Assembly (NCBI GenBank): GCA_024610705.1
Contig: JANDEH010000008.1
Location: 48,950,990 to 49,014,989, forward strand
From: Tetragnatha versicolor
Lineage: Eukaryota > Arthropoda > Arachnida > Araneae > Tetragnathidae
Reading direction: 5' to 3'
DNA length: 64,000 bases
In this document: piece after piece, positions 25,201-37,200 of the stretch
Layout of the letters: each line of letters opens with the position of its first letter
How positions within the stretch are numbered: the first letter of the stretch is position 1
The notes under the pieces: generated by a model
Database searches by the model: none
What the model saw: only the letters and a program-made list of their open reading frames with translations
Told to the model about the DNA's origin: nothing
Program-made: the position numbers and the translations under genes

Positions 25201-28200
25201 AAAGTAATTGTGATTGAGAGAGAAAATCAATAGATATTGAGTGATCGAAACTTCAGTTTTTGTAAGAGTTCAGAATGGCTCCGTATAATAATTCTACTCT
25301 GGTGAACATGAAATCTGCAACGAAGAAGAAAAAAGCAGGTTTACAAAAGCACTTCAAAATCATTTTAAGCTGTCTATCGGTAACCGGAATCAATCTATTG
25401 GAGAGAAAGCCCTTCAAAACACAGAGCTTCTCCAAAAAGCTTTCAACCGTTCTCATAACCCTATACGAACTCTGCTCCTTAGCGTTCTCGATATACACGG
25501 TCTTTATCAGCGTCGACAGAATACGCTACGTGACGATGACGTTGAAAATCACCTCGTCCTCTCTGCACGTCATTCTGCTGTCCCTGCGATTCTCTCTACT
25601 ACTCCACAAGACGTGCATCGCCAGGGCTCTACGTCTCCTACAAGACTTCGACGACAGAAAGACGACGAAACATCTCCGAAAGCATGCGGCAGCCGCATGT
25701 TTCGTCTGCGTGTCAATCCCCACTTGCCTTGCCCTCGGAATCATCTACATGCTCTTTAATGATGATTTCTTCTACAGAGAAGCGCTCAAGACCTACACGT
25801 TCCACACGGGGGACGGCCCGTCCTTTCTAAAGATCGTCCTGGTCGTTTCGGTGCAGGTGTCCTACGTGGTACACTTCTTCGTGTTCCCGGCTCTAGTGAT
25901 GATTTTCATCAGCTTCGTCTACTTGACTTTCGTCCGGTCGACCCAACAGCACCTATCGCACATCCATCGGGATCTGAAATCCGGCATCGTGAACCGTGCG
26001 TTGTCGACACTATCGACCACCAAGGGCGTCCACAAGAACGTCGAGAAAGCGGTGTCCTTCACGACGTTCCTGTCCTACGTCCTGACCTTCGCCAACATCC
26101 TTAATTTGGTCTGCGTCTTCGCCAGCGGTCATATGTCCAACATGAAGGCCATGCGGAACGCGTATTCCGTTAACATCTTCGCGTGGACGATCTGCTGGTT
26201 CGTGACACTGACCCTGTGTGGCTCGAAGACCGTGGGGGTGAACAGGCAGCTGAAGGGTATGGTTGAGCTGGCCGGGGATGTCGGAGGGAGCAGGGACGCG
26301 ATGTACTTGTTGCTCTTTAACGCGTGCGCCAAGTACGATCTGAGTTTCACCGGGTGGGGCATGTTCGATGTGAACAAGAAGCTGTTCCTCACCACTGCTG
26401 GGGTGCTGGTGACGTATGGAGTTTTGTTTGCTACTGAGCTCAGGACTGAAAAGAGCTTACCTTAGTACCAAAGCTCATACCAATTATGTCAAGTTTACGT
26501 AACTGCAACTAGAAGTAAACGAAATTTGGGCATACCTGACAAAATTTAGACAAATCTGGAACAATTTTGCTGCTTGGGAAGTTAGGTTATTGTTTGGGTT
26601 GCTTACTTGTGTTCAGTGGTATTATTCGAAACACTTCTTGATCAGACATTTATTTTTGAAATTCCTGTAACCCATAGACGAGCAAGTTGCTCCATTGGGA
26701 TAAAAATTTATGGATCAATGTATTTTTTCCCTCTCTTTTTTTCTTTTTGTGTACTTTTTGTCATAGTGTTTTGTATTTTTTTATTGTACTAAATTTGATT
26801 TGATGATTGACTTCTTGCGAGTACAAAGATTTTGCCCTTTATAGCCGGAATGTGTATACTGTAGTCTAGTATGTAACTGATGGACCAAGACAGTTTTTTC
26901 CTTCTCTTACAACCTTCTAGTTCTCCATCTTAAGGCTCGTTCAAACTGTTTCACTTTCACTGTCCCTCCTGAGTGATTCACTCCTGTGAATCACTAGTTT
27001 GAATAGAAAAGTGAAGGAGTAAAGAGTGAAACGCCAAGTTACGCTTTTCGCTTTGAATGATTCTTCAGAAAAGGAATATCAAAAGTGCTCTAAGTTTGAA
27101 TGATCCTTTAAAACACAAGATGGGAGTTAGGTACTTAATTACTTGTTGGTTTAATTATGCATGGAATCAAGTTAAATCTGATACTTCATTATTATATATC
27201 GGGCAGATTTAATCATATAAATTATGAAGAGTAATTTGTATTGTTACAAATGTTACAACCAAACATGAACAGGATATGTATCATATCTGTACTCTCGTTC
27301 TTTTTAAATACAGTATGGAAACCAACATGACTAATAATTATTTCTTTTCACATTCAATCAATAAGCAATCCTACCTTATTGGTCTAGTTCAATCAGTATT
27401 TTACTACACAAGAATTACCCCTCCTGTACCTATCATGGAATGGTTTATCATGACAGGAAAACTGTTTCTCATACCCACGTCTCATCATTATGGTCAATCC
27501 AATAATATAATCTTGTTTGAACGCCAAGCGGAGAGATTGGACGATAATTCTACTGGTTAGTTATTAACTAAAGTTGTCTTCATTTTGTAAACATTCGTTT
27601 TGGTAACACGATATTCGGCCAAAAGCTGCATACTTGTAGGATTCAGCTCAATGATATGACGTAAAAACGATATGATTTGCTTCTCAAGCACAGTAGTTTC
27701 TTACCAATAAAAAGAAATGCAAACATTTGAGAGATTAACTAAATAAAACGTTTTACTTGTTAGCGTATAAAAAGTATTTCATTAATTATTATAGACTGTA
27801 AAAAAACCGTTATCTATAACACGAATTGATCATTTGTTTTTTAATATATCTGGTCGTTTTTACGATTTATTTGAAAACTGAATTGATTATTCTACCCGCA
27901 TATAGAAAGATAACATAATTTGCCTATTACATAAACTGCAAATTGTTTGTTCTTTCTTAGCAATTTTTATTATTCATCGCTCAATGTAGGCAGTACTATG
28001 AAAATAAATTAATCCATATTCTTTTCACAAGTCTTTCATCCAGAAATCAATTGTTGCCATTCTCTATATGCAAATGAAACTTTCTTTCAAGTACAAAAAC
28101 TAATGGAAAAGACGAGCCAGTTTTCTTCTTATACTTTTTCAAAGTCTGGATTCAACGTTGTGTATTCATCAACTATATGTGGTTGATTGATCATTGAATT

Positions 28201-31200
28201 AATCAGATAACACCTTTCATTGTTACCAGCGAAAGAAAACCTGAGAAAACGAGTTTTTTTTGTATTTAAGAGATGGGAGTTTTGAAGATAAAATGCAATC
28301 GTATCCAGGCGCGGATTCAAGGGTAGGTTACTCGGGCTGAAAAGCGAAGGGAAAAAACGCAAAAAGAGAAAGAAGAAAGTAGATTCTAAAAGACCACAAA
28401 ATTTTTTCAGTGTTTTGAAAAGTGTACTTTTCTTTTTATCCATTTTTTTCTCTTCATTTTTCCGTTCTCGATCCAGAGGGTCACTTTTCCAAATGCAAAA
28501 ATAAAAATAGGAGGGATCCAGAAAAATCTTACCAAGGGGAGGAAGGGGTCCAAAGTTTTGAAAAACACCTCACGTAATTTATGGAGTCCCCTATTAGGAT
28601 ATTTTTGAGGATGCTGGCTCCTACTAGCCAATTCAATGAACTTTGAGGCTGGTCTTACTTAATACTATTAACAAAACACCACAGGACAGAGTAGGTTCTT
28701 ACTCGAAGAACTCGAGGGGCGGGCTGGTCCTGTTCTGCGGGGGCGTATATTTATTATTATTATATAATAATAAATATACGGGGGAAGAGTTAACTATTAG
28801 TTGCAAATAGATTTTTCTAGACTATACTCTATTCATTTTGAATAGGCGGCTGAAAATATTTCCTTCCTCTCCACCGAATTAGTAACCATGGTAACTATCA
28901 ACTTCACATCGACAAAGAAGGCTGCGCGAAAAGCGTAACTATGGTTACGTTTCTAGAGAGGGGGAAAGCACTATTTTTCAACCGCTTACTCTAAATGAAC
29001 AGAGTATAGATAGTTGTTGGTAGTTAACTATTTTTTACCACTGTTCGTCGGACATTACAATTCAGACACCTCAATGGGAGCTACTTTCTTTGTTTTCTCT
29101 CAGCCAGGGTCAAGTAACGTTGCGATCTATACTTCACAGCAACGTTTCCTGAACCCAGTACGTCACTACGCGGAATGAGAAAGTGAGGATACACAAAGCC
29201 TGTTGGGTTGAAAGGAGGAACTTCGATACGCGAATTGTGATAAAAACTATATACATAGGTTTAACGAAATAATCATATTTTAAGATTGGCGTTCTTTGTG
29301 CCACTGGAAATTCAGACACCGCGATGGGAACTACTTTGTTTGTTAGTGAAGTAGTAAGTTCAACTTAAGTTGCTGTCTAGTATAGTACAGGCCTTGTTAA
29401 ACTATAACATAACAACACAGGGGGAAAGAGTAGGGGGTAGGACTTACTCGAAGAACTCGAGGGCGGGGCTGGTCCTGTTCTGCGGGGGCGGGAGAGAGGA
29501 AGAGCGGTTCTCGGTGTCGTTGTAGCCGCCCCAGCACAGATCGGTGTTCCACTCGTTGCCGCAGCGAACCCAGGGCAACTCCGAGGTCATGGAGGAGACC
29601 ATGAAGTAGATGGTCCAGCCGATGATCACGTTGTAGTAGAAGGACACGTACCACGAGATCAGCACGGCGCAGAAGCCCACGCCTAACAACAGAGAAAGGG
29701 AATTGTTAGTTTGTCGTTGTAACTAATGCCACTTGGAATATCCAAGCTCCAACCACAAAGGCGTGTATACTGGAATAAAGGCAAAGGGGAGGCAACTCCT
29801 GAGAAAGTGAGGTCCATAAATGGCAGGAAGGAGTCGGACTTAAGAATCGAATGATAGATAATGCCACCATCTATCACCCCCATCCTAATTTTGCCGCGTG
29901 TCTGAAGGGGAGGGAAATATATCAGTTTCTGGTGGAACTTAGTCAAGATTCAATGCAAAAATATGATATACCTATTGAACCTTATGAGAAAGTTTATAAA
30001 CTTGTATAAAATGCCTTATCCGTTTTACACATTCCAGTATTTCAACCTTTTTAAAAAATAAATACAGTAATTTGAGTTGCTCAAAACAACTGCTTTATAT
30101 TTAAGTAACCCAAGTAAAAACACGACGTGAAAATTACGAAATGCGAGTATTTACTACAGAACGAGGCACTTAATCTTAAGATTTTTCAACTCTAAATTTC
30201 CAGAGAGCTAACTTCTAATAACTCTACAACAGGAAACACACAAAAAAATTTCATTTCTGACATTTCATAAAGAAAACCTTGCACACTCAAACTAATCCTC
30301 TTCCCCTCAGAAAAAAAATGAAAACATCAGACACATTTCTGCATTCCAAAAACAAAAACTTCACCGTATTTCGTTTCACGGGAAAACGGAAATATTTTCC
30401 GAAGACTTTTGACAATATCCACTCCCAGTATCGGGTTCTCTCTCGAAAGTAATTTCGTTTGCCCCCCTCTCTCGAAATCTTGTTCGAATTTTCTCAAATC
30501 CTCGTCGTCCTTTCGGTGCGTCCTTTGTAGCCTTAACGCTGGTGCAGGCTGTGTTATCGGAACCTGCAGGACTCGAATATTACTTGAAATCTGGTTGCGC
30601 GAACGGAAAAACCTTATTTTTTTAATATTGATTTTTTTGAAGTGAAGGAAATGCTAACTAATACTGAGTTTCCGATGTCAAGTTTTATCATATGTATTTT
30701 TGAATCGAATATTTTGCAAGAAGTAGTAGTTTTCTGTCTGTTTTTTTATGTTATTGCTTCATCTGAACCCAGTGCTGACTAGTTTAAAGTCAAAAGTGTC
30801 CTAAAAGCGATAAAAAAACATCATCTGTTAGCTATTTAACAAATTTCAATCATTTTCAGTTTTCTATGCTGTTAGAAAGCAGTTATTTTCAACAATTGGG
30901 GTGCTAACTCCAACAGCTTTTCATTGGAGTTGAGTTGAGTTGAAGATTGATTTGAGACATTTGCTGACAAAAATTTGTCGCTTCGTCTTCTCTTTACGTC
31001 TTCGGTACTAATACTTCTTAATTACATATTGACTTGGGAATTCCTTAGGAGGGGGAGAGAATTCTTTTCTTTTTTGTTATTCTACTATTTCATTTAAGAA
31101 TCTTGCTATTGCTATTATTGGAGGAATTAGTCCTTATCCTTAGCTAATCCTTAGCTTAGCTAAATTCCTTAATTAGCAGGAATTAATTGGAGTTAGTTCC

Positions 31201-34200
31201 TTGTTACTGCAAGCACCTTATTTAGAAATATAGCCAAAAGTTGAAAAAAATCTATTGATAACAACAATGTGCCGATATTCGAATCTTAACAATTCAAAAA
31301 CAGCTTGACAATTTTTAACCAAATAAATAACAGTACCGCGTATCCAAATTTCTTTTTTAAAGCTCAGGGATGGTTTCATTACTATTACTATTATTACTAT
31401 TACTGTTATTATTATTACTATTACTATTATTTTATTTTTATTATTTTAAATTATCTAATAAAACCTTTAAAAATATATTTTATCTTTACAAAAAAAGCTT
31501 ACACACCAAACTCATACAGTGAAATGCGAGATATCTTAATAGATAATATGCACTAAATATCAAATAGAAATATCACTTCTTCTATTCAATATAAACAGCC
31601 TAACAGAGAAGCACCCTTTAAAACGAATCTGTAGATGTTGTTTTACAGCAAGAGGACATTTGTTACAGAAAAGCAAACATTACAATCATGCACCTATGGT
31701 TCCATATATTTAATATTCCTTTCTATTTTTTCTTTAACGTTTTCGTTTTTTCTCCTTTTGTGTTCAGGGTTAATGTGTATGTGCTCATTTCAATAAATCT
31801 CAAATTCTATTAAACACAGAAAAATACATCAAGGGGGGGGTTTAAGGCTTAATATACTTTTTGCTTCCAAGTGAACAAAACTCACTTTTAAACGTTTTTA
31901 TGTTTACATTAAAACCTTAATCTGTCAAGTTACTGTAAATTAAGGTACATTTCAAAAGTATTTTGGTATTTTTGAGCAAATTTTGAAAATTGAAAATTTT
32001 TTTAACACTGCTTGTTATTTGTGCAAATATATCTCAGACATGCAAGTAAAGAGCGAAATAGTTGTTTTGCCTTAAATAAATTATTTTAAACCTTTTTTTT
32101 AAATCACATTATAAAATTTATTGATACATTTTTAATGCTTGGGTATTTTACCTATTGTGTAGAATTACTGAAATCTTCAGAAGTTATCATTTCAAATGAA
32201 AAGCAATTAAATGAAGAATAATAATTGTATCCATTTTATGTTGCATCTAATAATTGCGATAATATCAAGTTTTTAATGATTGATACTACATAAAATATAT
32301 AAATCAAATATAATAAAATTCTTTACTACATATTGACCGAAATATGCTATATAATTTTTCGCAGCAAGTTATAAATGTTATTAATGGTAAAATTATTTTT
32401 GTCGTGTAAAATAACATTTTGTAAGAAACACAGAAAAATATGGATTTCAGAAATTTCTTTTTTTGCTGGGAAATTTAACGTACAAAAACTTTAGAATTAA
32501 AAAAGATCATAACATTTCCTTGAAATTATTTCTTTTCCTGAATCGAAAAAACTAAATGAGAGTGAAGAAAAAATACCCATTTGTTATTAAGTTCTGTAAC
32601 AAGAAAAAGAGGTAATTAAAAGTTTTAATTAAAACTGACCGGTACATTTAAAAAAAGAGCAACTACATAAAAAAAGGTAAAGTTTTAATTAAGTGTTTAA
32701 TTGGATACAGAAGGTTAATTACTTTCTTCAAAAAATTCTGATCAAACTTTCCTCATAAATATTCAATGAAAAACTTATAAATGACCAAATTTTAACAGTT
32801 AATGAGAGTTTTCGAATTTTTACGAATTATTTTGCTTTAATCTAGAAAGGTAAGCTAGTTAGACGGATCAGGATTTTTATTTTAACGTTGTACCTGATAC
32901 AGTTTGCAGTACAACTTTAAAGTTAATCAATTTAAAAATGGAGTTGGTTGTTTCCTGATGAGTTATCAGAAATTAATGAAATTTAATAGCACAACTACTG
33001 ATACCACACTTATTTTTTCCCCTTCTTTAAAACCATTTAATTGAATCAAATGAAATAATTCTTTTACTTGAAATTTAAAAAAATCATTGAAAATTTAAGT
33101 ACGGTTTGACTAAACCATTGTTAATACATAAAATTATGACATCAAGTCAAATCTATTGTATACAAATTCCGGAGCTTAGGTAATTAAATTAAAAATTTAA
33201 AAAGTTCCACAGACGCGTTATTTAAAGCTATTACATAATTACCAATTATTGAACTCTTTTATTATGATCTTTGCTATTCGGCTCAATTTTTAAATGGTAC
33301 AGTAGTTGTAGCAGTTAAAAGATTATATAAGTAGTTTTTAACTGTGAAGTGTTTGATGAAAAATAACAAATTAATCGAAGTAGAAATTTAATCGTAGAAT
33401 AAATAAAAATTGTTAACTCTCAATTATTCTAAAATTACTTAAAGTAAACCAATAATTATTATTTTTCTTTTAATTAAATTTCCAGATTTTATTAAAAAGT
33501 TAAACATTATTAATAGGAATAGAGTGGTTATCATTCAATTGAATTCATGAATTGAAGAAGATAAAATAAAGTAATAAACTTCTCAAATTAATTTTAAGAA
33601 TGTAATACTTTTTCTTTCGACCATTAAAATTTACTATCCTTATTGCAATTGAATAATGATGAATATATAAACTTCGAACATTTTAATAATCGAAAAGTTA
33701 CGGCGCGGCAATACAAACTTTTTGGAGTCCCCGTAGACGAAAATATTACATTCGATACATACTACCTGTAAGAAAGATCATTTCAAATGTTTCAGAAACA
33801 CAATAAAAACAATCTTTGTAGATTGCCTAAGTCCAGAATAGACATAAATCAATCGTGTTTCAAACCTGCTCATCGCTATAAATAGAAAGGCTTCCGATAT
33901 AACCATCCAGTTCGCCAACAGTTTACAACCTGCACATAAAAGCCCTCCCTCTCCTTAATCGCCTAATGGTCAACAATTAATTCTCAATATCGACCCGTCC
34001 TCCGCTCGCTAATTCCCGTCCAGACCTGCCTCCCACCCCCGTTAATCCTTGCGCCTAATCCCCGGGACGTGCTCGGTTATTTAGGCGTTAGTCAAGTCAT
34101 TAACCGACGGTAGCGGAATGAAGTCTAGGGGAATTAGTGCCTCCAGACGACGTGCTTGATTGGTGGGGGACGTGTTTTAGTAGTTACACGTCGATGTATA

Positions 34201-37200
34201 GGACGGTGGTTAACGTGCCCCGAAGATAAACATACGTACTTAGATGAACCCATGCGTATTAGTCATTTTAAATTGTACCGAGCTACGATTTTTATGTTTG
34301 AATTATACAATCGACTCTCCGCCGATTAATGGTATAAAATGGATGTTATCAAAATTGACTGATCGCGATCACTCCTATTAAAATTAACTAAAAATGTATC
34401 GTTTTATCTGATCAATTTATCATTTAAATCAATATATCGTGAAATCTCTTTGATGAACCCCTATGTTTTGCTAGAAATACTTTCAAGCAAAATAAATTCT
34501 AACAATTATTTCTTTTAATAGTTTTAATCAAAGTCTTGAGAAACAATATTTGGATGAAGACTAGACAAAAAAGAGGAAACATAAAATTGCCAATTAAAAT
34601 ACGTTTAAATAAGAATGATGGAGTCACCCAATAACTTTAATGGAACTTTTAAAAGTGTTAAAAATTTATTCTATACAGTTTTGAACAAGAAATTTTTGTA
34701 TTGCATCGTGTGTCGCAGGACTCTTCATCTACCAAATAATGTTTCACACTAGTCAAATAATGTTTCACACTAGTGATAAAAATAGTTTAAAACGTAATTA
34801 TACAATAAATAAATAAAATTAACGGAATACACTTATTAAAATTAAAAGTAACAGGCAGTTCTTCTATAACTAATATAAAACTAAAATTACATACCTTTAA
34901 AAAGTGGACATATTTTCCAAACACTAATTGGGCCTTGTCTATGGTACTGTCCAAGTACCAACTCCATATAGAATAGAGGCATAGCCCCGAACACCAACAT
35001 AAGGATATATGGAATGAGGAACACACCTGGAAGTGAATATTTTAGAAATCGTTGTAGAGAGAAGATGAGAAAAATAAAACCACAGCAATACACACACCAT
35101 ACTAAAGCATAAGTGACTGTATTAAAAATTTATTATAATAAAAAAATTATGGTTTTATTAAAAAAACTATACAAATTAGTGTTAAGGTCACAAACCAATG
35201 CTCGTTCTATTTTTATTATTATTTTTTAATTTTTTTAAAATTCTGTATACCTCTTTAAGAAAACGGAGTTTCTCAAAGAATGTGTTTAGAGTTCTTATTG
35301 GATCTAGTTGGGATCTTATAAGGATGGGGAGGGAACCCATAACTTTAAGCAATGATATTATTATAAATACTTTATTAGAAATTTGTGAAGATAAGTTATT
35401 GTATTTACAATATGAAAGTCGAAAATTGTTATATTGGGGTCAAATTGGTTAGTTAAACCATAATCACGGGCTATGTTGCAAGGGGGGGCTTGAGAGTTAT
35501 ATATCCTCGGATGTATATTATGATATTTATTCGAAAAATATCTTGATAAATTAAAAAAATTTCAATCTAAAACTCCTCAAAATTAATTTTTGAGTACCTT
35601 GTTGACATGTTAATTAAATTATGAAATAACGTTAAAATTACGTTAGATTAACAGTTAAAATTACATTACAACTAAACATTACAAACGTTACTAAAATTAC
35701 AAACTATACAACAGTTCAAATTACAATTTAACGTTAAAATTAAAATTATATACATTAATAAATCATTAAATTGTTAAGTCATAATTTCTGATTAAATTAT
35801 TGTTATTATTATTTTCGAAATTAAAAGTAATTTTAAAATAAGTATTGATATTTCTCCTAAATCTTAAACTAATATAAATCGCAAACCAATCCATGTAGGA
35901 AAATCTAAAATTTTATAGGAAAAACTGTTTTCTTCGCTGCAGAAAGGATGTAACATATACATGCATGAAAATCTTGATGCAGTTATATTTTTTACAATTA
36001 TTAAAAAGTATCTGTATAATAAATATTTATTTAAAGACCGTCTTAAGTAGTATTTATTATTAGTAATACTAAAAAATACTATAGGAAATAATAAACCGTA
36101 ATAAGTTTTGTAAAATGAATATTTTTTTACGATGACGAGAAGCATTAAAATTTTTTTACAAGTGATAGAGACAACAGTTCTGTACTTCATAATATAGTTC
36201 TCTTTTTTTTTATAAAACTAACTATCTCTAATGAATTATAGATTTTGTTTTGCGTAAGTAATTACTCTTTTCTGTGCATTTTTAAAGTAGTAAAATCTAT
36301 CGTAATACTTAACAAAAGTTTTTATAGTTTTTCACAATATTTGTATCATGCAAACAGCATTTTTTTCGAATTTAGATAATTTAATGAATCACTATATTAA
36401 TTGCACATTGAATATTTAAATTAAATTAGAGCAATTAAATTTGCTTAAAATTTTCACTCAACACAACATAGTTTAAATCCCTAAAAAATACCGTCTTATC
36501 TTTTTTGCACTTTGCATAAATAGAAACTTTGAAAGAGCAGTTACAGTGAGAAAAAAAGCGATAATTAATCTCCTAAACATTTTTATCTTTTAGTTGCTAA
36601 GTGGAACCGCGATATATTTAATGACCTGCGGTAATATAATACATCAAGTAGTTATCATTAGTTTTGCATGTAAGCGCGCAGTTTATGTTTGAGCTTCATT
36701 AAGAAAATGGTGATGGGTAATATTAAATTAAATACGACCGTTTGCTTCCTCTTTATTGCTGTTAAAAGTAGATTAATGGTTTGAAAACATGCAAGGAGAG
36801 GATAATTTTATGCTTATAAATACTTTTTCAGAGTAAAATATAAAATTGAAGTAGCTGATAGACGTGTATAAATAAAATTAGTTCCATTTTTTAATAATTT
36901 TCAATATTTACAATTTTTATACTTTACAGTATTTATTAGTTTTATATTAGAAAGAATTTGAATGGTTAAAATTATTTTTAATTGTGTTGTATAATATAAA
37001 TATGGTAATAGAACGTGATACTAATCGTTTGATACACATAAAAATTTTAGAAACGTTCTTAAGTGCAAGGTCTCCCTCCAAAGTGTACGACCTGTGAATC
37101 CAAAGATAGAATTTCGCAAGTTTTGATTACTTATGATTATCATCAATCTATCAAAATAAACACTGTTATTTTAAAAACAGATTAACCTAAGAAAGGTGAA

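Larger units (their letters stand above)
24361..27420 (+). repeat. Tandem duplication unit 2 (receptor copy 2)
   Basis: Second copy of the receptor unit. Upstream shared words include CCATATGATGGATTTGATAT and TGATGAGCCATTATCAATG; downstream shared words include AAGTGAAGGAGTAAAGAGTG and the segment before GTCTAGTTCAATCA. It lacks both hAT insertions of unit 1 and so preserves their empty target sites (around 26600 and 27383). About 100 bp near 25020-25150 has no counterpart in unit 1. Confidence 0.85.
29683..33929. other. Intron 3, AT-rich bulk
   Basis: Very AT-rich. 30360-30610 is a small CpG-containing island. 31375-31445 is an ATT/ACT trinucleotide-rich run. TAGCTTAGCTAA-type words cluster at 31130-31200. 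No exon, transposon end or RNA gene found. Confidence 0.5.

Noticed and set aside
28129..28631. Two minus-strand ORFs of 74 and 104 codons
   Set aside because: Follow A/T- and GA-rich runs and dispersed repeat modules; no domain.
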